Notes: generated by a model not told the origin, from the letters alone. Counted from the stretch's first letter, positions 39,939 through 50,088 are shown. The stretch is 64,000 nt of DNA from Bacteroidales bacterium (GCA_021738565.1 JAIPBT010000010.1:45646-109645); one strand, 5' to 3'. Made by a program: numbers and translations.

Positions 39939-41078
39939 TTGAAAAAACCGAAGCTTATTATTGTTGGAACATCGTGGCCCTTCAGGGGTGGGCTTTCAGC
40001 ATACAATGAACGGCTGGCCACTGAATTTCAGAAAAAGGGCTATGATGTGGTCATCTATACGTTCACATTACAGTACCCTGGTATATTGTTTCCCGGGAAG
40101 ACCCAGATGGCCGATTGGGATGCTCCGGTCCACCTCGAGATCAGACAAACCATCAACTCTGTAAATCCAATTACATGGATCAGAACTGCAAACAGCATCA
40201 GGAGGGAGTATCCTGATCTGGTCATTATTAAATACTGGTTGCCTTTCATGGGGCCCTGTTTCGGAACAATTGGCCGACTGATCAGGAGAAAGCGGAAAAC
40301 AAAGATCATCTCCATACTGGACAATATTATACCGCATGAAAAAAGACCCGGGGACCGGATGTTTACAAAATATTTCATTAAGCCGGTAAACGCTTTTCTG
40401 GCGATGTCAGATTCTGTCCTGGAGGACATCAATAAATTCGACACTGTGAAACCGCGAAGTTTTTGCCCCCATCCCCTGTTTGATAATTTCGGGGAGATCA
40501 TCGGCAAAAAAGAAGCAAAGCAGTATTTGGGACTTGACAGCTCGGTAAATTATGCACTTTTTTTTGGTTTCGTAAGGGAATACAAAGGGCTGGATCTTGC
40601 CCTGAAAGCATTTGGCTATGACCAGTTGAGGAAGCACAACGTGAAATTACTGATAGCGGGTGAATTCTACGACAATCTGGAAAAATACAACGCAATAATC
40701 AAGGAACTCAGTATAAGTGACAGGATTGAAATGAGGACGGATTTTATAGCTGATAGTGAAGTGAAATATTATTTCTGCGCCTCTGACATCATCGTTCAAC
40801 CCTACAAAACTGCCACCCAGAGTGGTATATCACAGATTGCCTATCACTTTAACAAACCCATGATTGTGACCGGTGTCGGAGGATTACCGGAAATAGTACC
40901 TGATGGAAAGGTTGGATTCGTCGTGGACAGAAGCAGCAAGGCAATTTCAGATGCCATACACAAGTTTTATGAACACAAGCTGGAAGAAACATTTTCGCAG
41001 GGAGCCCGGGAAGAAAAACAAAAATATTCGTGGAACAGGATGTTCAACACAATTGAAGAATTAACCAGGAAAATATGA
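39939..41078 (+). CDS. Glycosyltransferase, GT-B fold (family 4-like)
   Basis: The 379-residue product has a GT-B fold: IIVGTSWPFRGGLSAYNERL at the N terminus binds acceptor, and the C-terminal half has VQPYKTATQSGISQIAYHFN and GVGGLPEIV, the donor-binding region of family 4. A TTG at 39885 is a longer alternative, but a TATATTTG promoter box at 39915-39922 favours a TTG at 39939. Its stop overlaps hddA (ATGA), so it acts in the same pathway, probably in surface glycan or glycoprotein synthesis. Confidence 0.82.
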   Translation: MKKPKLIIVGTSWPFRGGLSAYNERLATEFQKKGYDVVIYTFTLQYPGILFPGKTQMADWDAPVHLEIRQTINSVNPITWIRTANSIRREYPDLVIIKYWLPFMGPCFGTIGRLIRRKRKTKIISILDNIIPHEKRPGDRMFTKYFIKPVNAFLAMSDSVLEDINKFDTVKPRSFCPHPLFDNFGEIIGKKEAKQYLGLDSSVNYALFFGFVREYKGLDLALKAFGYDQLRKHNVKLLIAGEFYDNLEKYNAIIKELSISDRIEMRTDFIADSEVKYYFCASDIIVQPYKTATQSGISQIAYHFNKPMIVTGVGGLPEIVPDGKVGFVVDRSSKAISDAIHKFYEHKLEETFSQGAREEKQKYSWNRMFNTIEELTRKI

Positions 41079-42100
41079 TAATAAGAAGCAAAGCCCCTTT
41101 GAGAATTGGATTCGCCGGTGGAGGATCAGATGTATCTCCATTTTCGGATTTCTATGGTGGCGCCATCTTAAACGCAACATTGAATATGTATGCCTATGCC
41201 ACCATCATACCAAGGAAGGATGGTAAGATCGTTTTTAAATCTATTGACAGGAATATGGAAGAGTCCGTTGATGCCACAGCGAAATTGGATGCCACGGGAG
41301 AACTGGATCTTATAAAAGGCATATACAACAGGATCGTCAAAGACTTCACAAGTGAACCGCTGTCATTTGAACTATCCACACATGTGGACGCACCTCCGGG
41401 ATCCGGACTGGGAAGTTCATCAACACTGGTCGTTACCATCCTGGGTGCCTTCCGGGAATGGCTTAACATTCCGCTTGGTGAATATGACCTGGCACACCTC
41501 GCCTATCAGATTGAAAGAGAAGATATGGAAATGGCCGGAGGCAAACAGGACCAGTACGCAGCCACATTCGGGGGTATCAACTTCATGGAATTCTATAAAG
41601 ATGATAAGGTAATCGTCAATCCACTCAGGATAAAAACCGAGGTACTGGACGAACTGGCCTATAACCTGATCCTGCTGAATACGAATACGAGCAGGCTCTC
41701 TTCGCAGATCATACAGGCGCAACAGGACAATGTGAAGAACAATATGAAGCCCTCTGTGAATGCGATGCATAAAATCAAGGAGCAGGCAATCCTGATGAAA
41801 GAGGTACTGCTGAAAGGAGAGCTTGACAGAATGGGTGAGATCCTCAACCTCGGCTGGGAATACAAACAGCAGATGGCAGATAACATTGTTAATGAAGAGA
41901 TCCTGGACCTGTATAATAAAGCGATGAGGGCCGGGGCCTCAGGAGGAAAGATCTCAGGAGCTGGAGGAGGAGGTTTTATGCTGTTTTACTGTCCCAATAA
42001 TTCCCGGCATTCTGTTATCAGGGAGTTGGATAAAACCAGGGTAAATATTCACAGGTACGAATTCACCAAAACGGGCTTGCGAACCTGGAAAACCGACTAA
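41075..42100 (+). CDS. hddA: D-glycero-alpha-D-manno-heptose-7-phosphate kinase
   Basis: The 341-residue GHMP kinase starts MIIRSKAPLRIGFAGGGSD, typical of HddA, and has the phosphate-binding motif PPGSGLGSSSTLV near residues 107-119 and the C-terminal SGAGGGGFMLF motif. It phosphorylates heptose-7-phosphate at C1 in the alpha (GDP-heptose) branch. The adjacent hddC supports this over a fucokinase-like role. It overlaps the upstream glycosyltransferase by four bases and abuts hddC. Confidence 0.87.
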   Translation: MIIRSKAPLRIGFAGGGSDVSPFSDFYGGAILNATLNMYAYATIIPRKDGKIVFKSIDRNMEESVDATAKLDATGELDLIKGIYNRIVKDFTSEPLSFELSTHVDAPPGSGLGSSSTLVVTILGAFREWLNIPLGEYDLAHLAYQIEREDMEMAGGKQDQYAATFGGINFMEFYKDDKVIVNPLRIKTEVLDELAYNLILLNTNTSRLSSQIIQAQQDNVKNNMKPSVNAMHKIKEQAILMKEVLLKGELDRMGEILNLGWEYKQQMADNIVNEEILDLYNKAMRAGASGGKISGAGGGGFMLFYCPNNSRHSVIRELDKTRVNIHRYEFTKTGLRTWKTD

Positions 42101-42817
42101 ATGGTGTTAATGAAACCAAAAGAAGCTATCATCCTCGCGGGTGGATTCGGAACAAGACTTCAATCTGTTGTTACCGGCGTGCCAAAACCCATGGCCCCGG
42201 TCCGGAATAAGCCATTTCTGGAATATTTACTGAACCATCTTATTGATTATGGGATTGAACATGTTGTGCTTTCTGTTGGATATAAAGCAGAAATGATCCA
42301 ATCATATTTCGGTAAGAAATTTCACTCCATGGATATCAGTTATGCATTGGAAAAAGAACCACTGGGTACTGGAGGAGGAATACAACTCGCCATGAATGAC
42401 ATCCCTGGAACCGGGACCTTTATTTTAAACGGCGATACTTTCTTCGATGTAAACCTTGATGATCTGGCAGATTTCCATTTTTCGAACCAATCGGATCTTA
42501 CCGTTTCTGCTAAAATAATGAAAGATAGTTCAAGGTACGGGACCCTGGAAGTCAAAGGAACCCTGGTTACAGACTTTAAGGAAAAGGGAACTGTAACATC
42601 CGGAATGATCAATGGAGGAGTTTATATTACAAGGACAAATATCTTTCGGAAATTTGACATGCCATCAAAATTCTCATTCGAGAAAGACTTTCTTGAAAAA
42701 AAACTGCAAAAGCTGAAGATTTGTGCCATGTCAAGCAACGCATACTTTGTTGATATCGGGATCCCTGAAGATTATGAACGTGCGCAAAAGGAACTTCCTT
42801 CCCGGTATTCAACCTAA
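42101..42817 (+). CDS. hddC: D-glycero-alpha-D-manno-heptose 1-phosphate guanylyltransferase
   Basis: The 238-residue nucleotidyltransferase has the signature LAGGFGTRLQSVVTGVPKPM at residues 12-31 and the metal-binding LNGDTFFDV near residue 110. Together with hddA it would give GDP-D-glycero-D-manno-heptose. GDP versus another nucleotide is inferred from this pairing. The ATG directly follows the hddA stop; a second ATG nine bases later is possible. Its end overlaps the convergent glycosyltransferase by four bases. Confidence 0.83.
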   Translation: MVLMKPKEAIILAGGFGTRLQSVVTGVPKPMAPVRNKPFLEYLLNHLIDYGIEHVVLSVGYKAEMIQSYFGKKFHSMDISYALEKEPLGTGGGIQLAMNDIPGTGTFILNGDTFFDVNLDDLADFHFSNQSDLTVSAKIMKDSSRYGTLEVKGTLVTDFKEKGTVTSGMINGGVYITRTNIFRKFDMPSKFSFEKDFLEKKLQKLKICAMSSNAYFVDIGIPEDYERAQKELPSRYST

Positions 42818-43764
42818 CATTCTTCTTCAATATGGTAATGGTTCCTGTCGAATGCAGACCGGGATATCAATTCCCCCAGAAAACCTCCTATAAAAAGTTG
42901 GGAACCAATGATCATACAGGCAAGAGCGATATAGAACAATACATTATCAGTTACCAGGTTACCATGCATGCTGTGCCGAAGTGCATACCACTTTTGAATG
43001 GCAATAATGAGCAATGCAATAACACCAAGCACGAACATCAGGGTTCCGATCAGACCAAAAAGATGCATCGGTTTCTTACCAAAACGAGTTACGAATGTAA
43101 CAGAAAGCAGGTCGAGAAAGCCATTAATAAATCTTTCCATTCCGAATTTGGTAACACCGTATTTCCGCTCCTGATGTCTGACCACCTGCTCCCCGATGTT
43201 TGTAAATCCGCTGCTTTTTGCCAGAACAGGAATATAGCGATGCATCTCACCGTACACCTCAATGCTCTTTACAACTGCATTGCTGTATGCCTTGAGTCCG
43301 CAATTGAAATCATGCAGCCTGATCCTGCTCAGTCTTCTCGCTGCCCAGTTGAATAATTTGCTGGGAAGGTTTTTCGAAAAGAAAGGATCATACCGTTTCT
43401 TCTTCCACCCGGAAACAAGATCATAGCCCTCCTCAACTATTTTTTTTCGCATTTCAGGAATTTCCTCAGGATTATCCTGAAGGTCTGCGTCCATGGTCAC
43501 TACCACCTCTCCGCTGGCCATCTGAAAACCAACCTGAAGTGCAGCTGATTTCCCGTAATTGCGCCTGAACTTCACTCCCCTGATTGCAGGATTCTTTTCC
43601 CTGAGCTGAAGGATCTTCTCCCAGGATCCGTCATTGCTGCCATCGTCGATCATGATCAATTCATAGGAAAGTCTATTTTCATTCATGACGGAATGTATCC
43701 AATCGTTGAGTTCATCCAGCGAATCAACTTCATTAAGAAGGGGTATGACCAGGGAAATGTCCAT
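42814..43764 (-). CDS. Glycosyltransferase family 2, membrane-anchored (GtrB/ArnC-like)
   Basis: The 316-residue protein has a GT-A domain with SLVIPLLNEVDSLDELNDWI, the metal-binding TMDADLQDNPEEIPEM near residues 91-106 and, at the C terminus, two transmembrane helices (about 229-255 and 270-295). Proteins of this build move a sugar from a nucleotide to undecaprenyl or dolichol phosphate. It faces the heptose genes from the opposite strand and may belong to the same glycan system. Confidence 0.87.
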   Translation of the reverse strand: MDISLVIPLLNEVDSLDELNDWIHSVMNENRLSYELIMIDDGSNDGSWEKILQLREKNPAIRGVKFRRNYGKSAALQVGFQMASGEVVVTMDADLQDNPEEIPEMRKKIVEEGYDLVSGWKKKRYDPFFSKNLPSKLFNWAARRLSRIRLHDFNCGLKAYSNAVVKSIEVYGEMHRYIPVLAKSSGFTNIGEQVVRHQERKYGVTKFGMERFINGFLDLLSVTFVTRFGKKPMHLFGLIGTLMFVLGVIALLIIAIQKWYALRHSMHGNLVTDNVLFYIALACMIIGSQLFIGGFLGELISRSAFDRNHYHIEEEC

Positions 43765-43775
43765 GCAGAATCTTC

Positions 43776-44357
43776 CTATAGTACCGCTTCAGGGTCTTTT
43801 TTTATAAAAATAGCTGCAATCAATCCTGTAAGTACCGAAATAATGATCAAGCTGAAGACACCACCGAATGCAAATGAAAAAGTCGATTTGTTTTCGATCT
43901 TATTGACCTGCTTCTTTCTCTGGTCCTTCATCCGCTCCTCGAAGGTGTCATATTGATCTGCCGGTAACTTTTCCTGGTACCGGGCTTCCATTTTTTCAAA
44001 CTGCTTATCCATCTTTTCAATGGCAAAATATTTGGTATCCTGAATATAGCTTTCATCCATCTGGTAGATAATGAATGTGAAACTGGAGGTAATTATAGCA
44101 GCTGCGATCCCTGTAATAAAACTCACAAGAACAAGCTGACCATACCGGGCATATCCTTTCCCGTATTCCCTCCTGAACAGGATCAAAGAAATAACGATCA
44201 GTGCAACATACAATATGGGCGTAAAAATTACTGCCCAGGATTCAAGCGACTGGTCAATGAAATAAAGCACGAGACCAACGACACCTGATACAAGACCAAC
44301 CAGAACACCATATATCACTGATGCCTTATATACAGGAACTTTTGCTGTTTCTTCCAT
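43776..44357 (-). CDS. DUF4199-type membrane protein
   Basis: The 193-residue product has four hydrophobic segments (about residues 11-32, 40-60, 77-99 and 164-187) with a charged loop between the third and fourth. The layout and length fit the DUF4199 family, which is largely limited to Bacteroidota and is often next to a family 2 glycosyltransferase as here (gap of 11 bases). No function is known. Confidence 0.75.
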   Translation of the reverse strand: MEETAKVPVYKASVIYGVLVGLVSGVVGLVLYFIDQSLESWAVIFTPILYVALIVISLILFRREYGKGYARYGQLVLVSFITGIAAAIITSSFTFIIYQMDESYIQDTKYFAIEKMDKQFEKMEARYQEKLPADQYDTFEERMKDQRKKQVNKIENKSTFSFAFGGVFSLIIISVLTGLIAAIFIKKDPEAVL

Positions 44358-44454
44358 GATTGTAAAGTTTATTGTTAATTATTCGGTGTCTGAATTTAAA
44401 CAAAAATTACGAAATGTTAAAAATAAATTTTTCAAAAGGCAGGCATATAAAAGT

Positions 44455-44551
44455 GGGCAAGCTACTTATATCGCACCGCTACAACCGTCTACCCTTGCTA
44501 CCTTCCGGTCCTGGGGGAGTTCAACAGGAGCTGGTCGCATAAGACTTGCCC
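44455..44551 (-). ncRNA. ffs: Signal recognition particle RNA, small bacterial type
   Basis: The 97-base RNA has closing arms GGGCAAG and CTTGCCC, then CTTAT/ATAAG, and the domain IV core AGGACCGGAAGGTAGCAAGG, which contains the GGAA tetraloop and the asymmetric internal loop bound by Ffh. A promoter precedes its 5' end by seven bases, and the 3' flank is T-rich. An open reading frame of 93 codons on the other strand (44356-44637) is a false gene over this RNA. Confidence 0.92.
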
Positions 44552-44557
44552 ATGGTG

Positions 44558-44588
44558 CAAAGGTAATGAGATTTTATAACATTGCAAG
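44558..44588 (-). promoter_or_regulatory. Promoter for SRP RNA
   Basis: On the minus strand CTTG (44585-44588), exactly 19 bases, then TACCTTTG (44558-44565). This fits the Bacteroidota consensus and ends seven bases before the predicted 5' end of the SRP RNA. It lies just downstream of the ilvC stop codon. Confidence 0.8.
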
Positions 44589-44608
44589 CTTAAAGGACAA
44601 TTCAATGA

Positions 44609-45655
44609 TCATGTGTTTTCAGGACGCAACTTCCTGACAGTAGCGCCTGTTTTCCACAATTCCGACTCACGAAGTTCCTTCAGTTCAGCATCCAGTTTAA
44701 CACGATAATCATCCTGACTGTTCGAATCAATGGAAAGCTGGGCCTCTTCACCAGACCTGACACGCGTATACAATTCAAAAAATACAGGCTGAACCGCATC
44801 GCGAAACTTCTTCCACCAATCGAGTGCTCCACGCTGAGCGGTGGTTGAACAATTTGCGTACATCCAGTCCATACCATTTTCAGCTACCAAAGGCATCAAA
44901 CTCTGCGTGAGTTCTTCAACGGTCTCGTTAAAAGCTTCTGAAGGTGTATGGCCGTTTTCCCTGAGTACATTGTACTGGGCAGCGAAAATTCCCTGGATTG
45001 CGCCCATCAGGGTTCCCCTTTCACCGGTCAGATCTGAAAATACCTCCTTCTGGAAGGTTGTTTCAAAAAGGTAACCCGATCCGACACCTATTCCAAGTGC
45101 CACTACCCGGTCAAATGCCTTTCCTGTGGCATCCTGAAATATTGCATAACTGGAATTGAGTCCCCTGCCCTCCACAAAAAAACGGCGAAGGCTTGTTCCT
45201 GAACCTTTTGGAGCGACCAGGATCACATCAACATCCTGCGGAGGTATGATCCCTGTCCTGTCTTTATACGTAATTCCAAATCCATGAGAAAAATAGAGCG
45301 CTTTTCCAGCCGAAAGGTGCTTCTTTACCGTTGGCCAGATAGCGATCTGACCGGCATCTGAAAGCAGGTACTGGATGATCGTTGCCTTTTCAAGTGCAGG
45401 CTCGATCTCAAAAAGATCTTTGCCTTCAACCCACCCGTCCTTCACAGCTTTGTCCCACGATGCTGAGTTCTTTCTCTGACCAACAATTACATTGATCCCG
45501 TTGTCTTTCAGGTTCAAGGATTGACCTGGTCCCTGCACACCATAGCCGATGACAGCAACCGTTTCATCCTTGAGCACTTCCTGTGCTTTTGACAAGGGAA
45601 ATTCTTCACGGGTTACGACGTTTTCATCAACGCCACCAAAATTTATTACAGCCAT
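44609..45655 (-). CDS. ilvC: Ketol-acid reductoisomerase
   Basis: The 348-residue enzyme performs the second step of branched-chain amino acid synthesis. The NADPH-binding loop VIGYGVQGPGQSLNLKDNG is at about residues 35-53, and the acidic metal-binding segment (GERGTLMGAIQGIF) follows near residue 215. The frame is open from a TTG at 45661, but ATG 45655 (MAVINFGG) is the normal start. It is the last gene of ilvD-ilvB-ilvN-ilvC, nine bases after ilvN. Confidence 0.96.
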   Translation of the reverse strand: MAVINFGGVDENVVTREEFPLSKAQEVLKDETVAVIGYGVQGPGQSLNLKDNGINVIVGQRKNSASWDKAVKDGWVEGKDLFEIEPALEKATIIQYLLSDAGQIAIWPTVKKHLSAGKALYFSHGFGITYKDRTGIIPPQDVDVILVAPKGSGTSLRRFFVEGRGLNSSYAIFQDATGKAFDRVVALGIGVGSGYLFETTFQKEVFSDLTGERGTLMGAIQGIFAAQYNVLRENGHTPSEAFNETVEELTQSLMPLVAENGMDWMYANCSTTAQRGALDWWKKFRDAVQPVFFELYTRVRSGEEAQLSIDSNSQDDYRVKLDAELKELRESELWKTGATVRKLRPENT

Positions 45656-45664
45656 ATTCAAATA

Positions 45665-46225
45665 TTAATTATAAGTTAATGTTTCTTCCTTTGATTCATT
45701 GTGATATTGTTCAAGGTCCTTCAGGTATGCAGTGATCTCTTTGATCTGCTTTGTCAATGCAATCCTTCCGGATCGCGCAAATTGGAGGATACCAAAGGGT
45801 TCAAGCTCCCTGAACAGCAACTGTGTCTCTGATTTGTGACCGGTTTTTTCAACAATTATATATTCCGGCTCAATAGTAAGAACACGTGCATTGTACTTTC
45901 TAATAAGACTTTCAATATCGTCACCATGAGCAAAAGCTTTCGTGGGAACTTTATATAGAGCAATCTCCTGATATACTAATTCTTCCTCGGTATGATAGAA
46001 GGCTTTAAGTATGCCGATCTGCTTTTCAATCTGCTTTGTAACGGTCCTTACCATTGTCTCTGTAGTCGTAACCACAATTGTAAAGCGATAGATTCCCCGA
46101 ACCTCCGATTCGGAAGTATTCAGGCTATCTATACTTAGGTGTCTCCTGGTAAAGATCACAGTGATCCTGTGCAGCAAACCAATCTTATTCTCAGTAAATA
46201 TTGTTAATGTATATTCCTTTTTCAT
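45665..46225 (-). CDS. ilvN: Acetolactate synthase small (regulatory) subunit
   Basis: The 186-residue protein has an N-terminal ACT domain (YTLTIFTENKIGLLHRITVI, residues 4-23) that binds valine for feedback control, and the C-terminal ALS_ss_C-like part. It is longer than the E. coli IlvN (about 96 residues) and resembles the IlvH-type length. It lies between ilvB and ilvC and stabilises the catalytic subunit. Confidence 0.93.
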   Translation of the reverse strand: MKKEYTLTIFTENKIGLLHRITVIFTRRHLSIDSLNTSESEVRGIYRFTIVVTTTETMVRTVTKQIEKQIGILKAFYHTEEELVYQEIALYKVPTKAFAHGDDIESLIRKYNARVLTIEPEYIIVEKTGHKSETQLLFRELEPFGILQFARSGRIALTKQIKEITAYLKDLEQYHNESKEETLTYN

Positions 46226-46287
46226 AAGTTTAAAAATTTTATTATTACTTGTAACCGCTTGGCGCTCATTTCCTGATGTTGGTTCGT

Positions 46288-48021
46288 TTATTCAAGGCGC
46301 ATTTCAGATACTGTTCCGCCAGCAGGAACCATCGGAAATATATTGCCCTCTTTCTGGACTTTCACTTCCAGGACATACGGACCATCATAATCTTTGATCT
46401 CTTTCAGGGTCTTTGACAGCAATTTCCTGTTGGTCAATTGACCCGATTTCACTCCAAAACCTTCCGAAATCTTCTGAAAATCCGGATTGATCAATCCGGT
46501 AGAAGCGTACCTTCCATCAAAGAACAGTTCCTGCCATTGTCTCACCATACCGAGAAAATTATTGTTCAGTAGTATTACCTTAACAGGCAAATTATACTGG
46601 GCAATGGTCCCAAGTTCCTGGAGGGTCATCTGAAAACCGCCATCACCTACAATTACGAAAACAGGACGGTGAGTTTCTGCAAGTGCAACACCCATTCCAG
46701 CAGGTATGCCAAATCCCATTGTACCAAGGCCGCCGGAAGTGATCCACGAGTTTTGTTTCTGAAATTCGTAATACCTGGCAGCCGCCATCTGATGCTGACC
46801 AACATCGGCAACAATGATCGCTTCACCATTGGTAATGTCCGAAATTTCCTTGACCACTTCTCCCATGTGCATCTTTTCATCTTCAGGGTGAACATTCTTT
46901 CTGATTACCTTATCAAATTCAATCTCATGCAAATCGCTGAATGTCTCCAGCCATTCCTCATGTGAGTTGGACTTGATTTTCGGGATCAGCAGCGCCAAAG
47001 CCTGTTTCGCATCTGAATTGATCGCCACATCGGTTTTTACATTCTTGTCGATTTCCGACGGATCTATCTCAATATGAATGATCCTGGCCTGCTTTGCATA
47101 GGTGTTCAAATTGCCCGTAACCCTGTCATCAAATCGCATCCCCACCGCAATGATAAGGTCTGCCTTATTCGTATTGATGTTGGGGGCATAATTCCCATGC
47201 ATCCCAAGCATCCCGGTATAAAGGGAGTGTTTTACAGGGAAAGAAGAGAGCCCAAGGAGTGTCGCGGCAACAGGTAAACCAGCCTTTTCAACAAAAGTTT
47301 TAAATTCCTCCTCCGCACCCGATATTGTAACACCCTGTCCAAGCAAAACAAGCGGCTTTTCAGAAGTATTGATCAGTTCTGCTGCCTCTTCTATCGTACT
47401 CATTTTAGGCTTGGGTTTTGGCACGTAACTGCTTACTGCAGTCATTGGTTCATACATGTATTCAAGTTCCTCAAACTGTGCGCTTTTAGTAATATCCAGC
47501 ACTACAGGTCCCGGCCTTCCTGAATTGGCAATAAAGAAAGCCTTGGCTATTGCCTCAGGAATTTCATCTGCAGAAGTAATCTGAAAGTTCCATTTTGTAA
47601 TGGGCATGGATACACTGACCATATCCGTTTCCTGGAAAGCATCGCTTCCAAGCAAGGATGCGCCTACCTGACCGGTTATGCATACAACCGGAGTTGAATC
47701 AAGCATCGCATCCGCGAGTCCTGTTACCAGATTGGTTGCACCTGGTCCTGAGGTTGTGAAACACACCCCGGGCTTCCTTTTGGTCCTCGCATATCCCTGT
47801 GCAGCATGTATTGCACCCTGCTCGTGCCTTACCATTACATGCTTTATTTTGTCTTCATAATGATATAAAGCATCATACACCGGCATGATTGCACCGCCAA
47901 TATATCCAAATACTGTTTCCACACCTTCGGCAAGCAGTGACTTTATCAGTGCTTCCGCCCCTGTAATTTTTTGAACAACCTTTTTGCCTGATTTCTTATC
48001 TGCCTTTGCTTTCGTTTCCAT
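46288..48021 (-). CDS. ilvB: Acetolactate synthase large (catalytic) subunit
   Basis: The 577-residue thiamine-diphosphate enzyme joins two pyruvates, or pyruvate and 2-oxobutyrate. It has the N-terminal domain with [14 protein letters not shown] and [14 protein letters not shown] (catalytic Glu), the central FAD-binding domain, and the ThDP motif [19 protein letters not shown]. The ATG at 48021 was chosen; a GTG at 48048 would add nine residues (MNEQLKLQG). It follows ilvD by 40 bases and precedes ilvN. Confidence 0.95.
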   Translation of the reverse strand: METKAKADKKSGKKVVQKITGAEALIKSLLAEGVETVFGYIGGAIMPVYDALYHYEDKIKHVMVRHEQGAIHAAQGYARTKRKPGVCFTTSGPGATNLVTGLADAMLDSTPVVCITGQVGASLLGSDAFQETDMVSVSMPITKWNFQITSADEIPEAIAKAFFIANSGRPGPVVLDITKSAQFEELEYMYEPMTAVSSYVPKPKPKMSTIEEAAELINTSEKPLVLLGQGVTISGAEEEFKTFVEKAGLPVAATLLGLSSFPVKHSLYTGMLGMHGNYAPNINTNKADLIIAVGMRFDDRVTGNLNTYAKQARIIHIEIDPSEIDKNVKTDVAINSDAKQALALLIPKIKSNSHEEWLETFSDLHEIEFDKVIRKNVHPEDEKMHMGEVVKEISDITNGEAIIVADVGQHQMAAARYYEFQKQNSWITSGGLGTMGFGIPAGMGVALAETHRPVFVIVGDGGFQMTLQELGTIAQYNLPVKVILLNNNFLGMVRQWQELFFDGRYASTGLINPDFQKISEGFGVKSGQLTNRKLLSKTLKEIKDYDGPYVLEVKVQKEGNIFPMVPAGGTVSEMRLE

Positions 48022-48061
48022 ACCTTGTAATTTTAATTGTTCATTCACGAAATATCTTATA

Positions 48062-49921
48062 TTATACTTTTTGTTGCTTATCCTTTAATGTCGCACCAAA
48101 TTCCAAAGCCCTGACAGCTCCTTTATCTGCCGAGGAGACCATGGATGCATACATCTGCAATGCACGGCTTACATATCTCTCCCGGTCAGGCTTCCATCCC
48201 TCTTCAGATGCATCGTTTTCAGACCGTCTTCTTTTCAGTTCTTCGTCATCGGCCAACAGGTCAATGGATCTTCCGGGAATGCTGATATCAATTGTATCAC
48301 CATTCCTTATCAACGCTATATTCCCTCCATCAGCGGCTTCCGGCGAAATATGTCCTATTGACAAACCCGAGGTCCCCCCGGAAAACCTTCCATCTGTGAT
48401 CAGGGCACATTTATCTCCGAGTTTTTTAGATTTCAGATAAGATGTAGGATAGAGCATTTCCTGCATCCCCGGTCCGCCCCTGGGTCCTTCATACCTGATA
48501 ACAACCACATCACCGGGCTTGATCCTGTTTTTCAGGATGGCTTCCACGGCATCATCCTGAGAATCAAAAACACGCGCAGTACCCCTGAAATCAAGCACTG
48601 ATTCATCCACCCCGGCCGTTTTTACAATACAACCATCCTGTGCAATATTGCCATACAATACGGCAAGTCCCCCATCGGTAGAATATGCATGGTTTACATC
48701 CCTTATGCATCCTTCACTTCTGTCCCTGTCTAATTCCCTGAATCTTGATTCCTGCGATCCCATTTTCAGGTTGATGCGTCCCGCAGGGGCAGCCCTGTAA
48801 ACCTCTTCACAAGATTCATCAATTGCTTCATTCATAATATCATAGCCCTCCATCGCTTCTCCCAGTGTCAATCCATCCGAACGGGAAACATCCGTATGTA
48901 TCAAACCTCCGCGATCAAGCTCGGCCAGGATCCCCAGGATACCTCCTGCCCTGTTCACATCCTCAACGTGGTAAGCTGAACTCGGTGAAACTTTACAAAG
49001 AATGGGAGTCTTTTTGGACAGCACATCCATGTCCTTCATGGTAAAATCAACCCCTGCTTCCCTGGCAATGGCAAGCAGGTGAAGCACAGTGTTTGTGGAT
49101 CCACCCATGGCAATGTCAAGCGTCATTGCATTTTCAAATGCCTTACGTGTGGCAATGGACCTGGGCAACACCGACTCGTCACCTTCTTCATAGTAGGATA
49201 AGGTATTCTTAACAAGTTGTCTGGCTGCCTTTGAAAATAACTTCTTTCGGTAAGTGTGTGTTGCCACAACAGTGCCGTTTCCGGGAAGTGCCAGCCCTAT
49301 GGCCTCATTCAGACAGTTCATGGAATTTGCGGTGAACATCCCTGAACAGCTGCCACATGTAGGACACGCAGCCTTCTCCACTCTCTCTATCTTTTCCTCG
49401 CTGACTGACTCATCAACAGACATTACCATGGAATCTACCAGGTCTAGTTTTTGTTCGCCGTCAAACCCCGCCTCCATCGGTCCGCCTGATACAAATATTG
49501 TTGGTATGTTCAACCGCATCGCTGCCATCATCATTCCGGGGGTGATCTTATCGCAATTACTGATGCAAAACAAGGCATCAACCTTATGGGCATTGGCCAT
49601 AAATTCAATGCTGTCAGCGATCATGTCCCTTGAGGGTAGCGAATACAGCATCCCGTCATGGCCCATGGCTATGCCATCATCGATGGCAATGGTATTGAAT
49701 TCAGCAGCAAAATAGCCCATGGATTCGATCACTTGCTTTACCTCCTGTCCTATGTGATGAAGGTGGGCATGCCCCGGTACAAACTGGGTAAAGGAGTTTG
49801 CAATGGCAATTACCGGTTTCCCAATCTGATCTTCCTTCATCCCATTAGCACGCCAGAGGCTTCTGGCTCCTGCCATTCTTCGCCCCATGGTTGTAGTATG
49901 ACTCCTGTATTTGTTCTTCAT
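48062..49921 (-). CDS. ilvD: Dihydroxy-acid dehydratase
   Basis: The 619-residue iron-sulfur enzyme dehydrates dihydroxy-acids to 2-oxo acids. Cluster-linked cysteines are in [10 protein letters not shown] and [19 protein letters not shown], and the conserved [11 protein letters not shown] and [19 protein letters not shown] motifs are present. It is the first gene of the operon, and its ATG is only 22 bases after the attenuator stem, so expression depends on readthrough. Confidence 0.97.
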   Translation of the reverse strand: MKNKYRSHTTTMGRRMAGARSLWRANGMKEDQIGKPVIAIANSFTQFVPGHAHLHHIGQEVKQVIESMGYFAAEFNTIAIDDGIAMGHDGMLYSLPSRDMIADSIEFMANAHKVDALFCISNCDKITPGMMMAAMRLNIPTIFVSGGPMEAGFDGEQKLDLVDSMVMSVDESVSEEKIERVEKAACPTCGSCSGMFTANSMNCLNEAIGLALPGNGTVVATHTYRKKLFSKAARQLVKNTLSYYEEGDESVLPRSIATRKAFENAMTLDIAMGGSTNTVLHLLAIAREAGVDFTMKDMDVLSKKTPILCKVSPSSAYHVEDVNRAGGILGILAELDRGGLIHTDVSRSDGLTLGEAMEGYDIMNEAIDESCEEVYRAAPAGRINLKMGSQESRFRELDRDRSEGCIRDVNHAYSTDGGLAVLYGNIAQDGCIVKTAGVDESVLDFRGTARVFDSQDDAVEAILKNRIKPGDVVVIRYEGPRGGPGMQEMLYPTSYLKSKKLGDKCALITDGRFSGGTSGLSIGHISPEAADGGNIALIRNGDTIDISIPGRSIDLLADDEELKRRRSENDASEEGWKPDRERYVSRALQMYASMVSSADKGAVRALEFGATLKDKQQKV

Positions 49922-49942
49922 AATACCGTTCTTAAAATCAGA

Positions 49943-49972
49943 AGAGCCATCCTCACTGTTGAGAATGGCTCT
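49943..49972 (-). terminator. Attenuator terminator of the ilv operon
   Basis: On the minus strand AGAGCCAT and ATGGCTCT, extended by TCTCA/TGAGG-type pairs, form a stem around ACAG, followed by TCTGATTTT. Its 5' half (CCATTCTCAAC, 49958-49968) is an exact complement of an upstream segment (GTTGAGAATGG, within 49996-50007), so the two structures exclude each other. The T-run is short, which is common in Bacteroidota. Confidence 0.85.
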
Positions 49973-49995
49973 ATATTATTTTTTCGAAGTCTATA

Positions 49996-50007
49996 CCATT
50001 CTCAACC
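49996..50007 (-). promoter_or_regulatory. Antiterminator 5' arm, overlapping the leader stop codon
   Basis: GGTTGAGAATGG on the minus strand contains the leader stop codon TGA and is complementary over 11 bases to 49958-49968. A ribosome paused in the branched-chain codons would leave it free to pair and block the terminator; a ribosome that reaches the stop would cover it. Confidence 0.82.
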
Positions 50008-50070
50008 GGGAGTGTTCACAATGACCACCACAAGTAGTACGAGAATGATATGAAGACGGTTTGATTTCAT
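50002..50070 (-). CDS. ilvL: ilv leader peptide, 22 residues rich in Leu, Ile and Val
   Basis: The frame reads MKSNRLHIILVLLVVVIVNTPG. Twelve of 22 residues are branched-chain (four Leu, three Ile, five Val), eleven of them an unbroken run from residue 8 to 18. The stop codon overlaps the antiterminator arm. It starts 18 bases after a TATATTTG promoter box and ends about 30 bases before the terminator stem. This is the classic layout of a ribosome-mediated attenuator; the composition makes chance very unlikely. It should sense charged Leu, Ile and Val tRNAs. Confidence 0.88.
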   Translation of the reverse strand: MKSNRLHIILVLLVVVIVNTPG

Positions 50071-50088
50071 ATGCTGTAAAACATGGTT

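Noticed and set aside
44356..44637. A plus-strand open frame of 93 codons
   Set aside because: It covers the SRP RNA and its promoter, has no recognisable protein features, and overlaps the end of ilvC.
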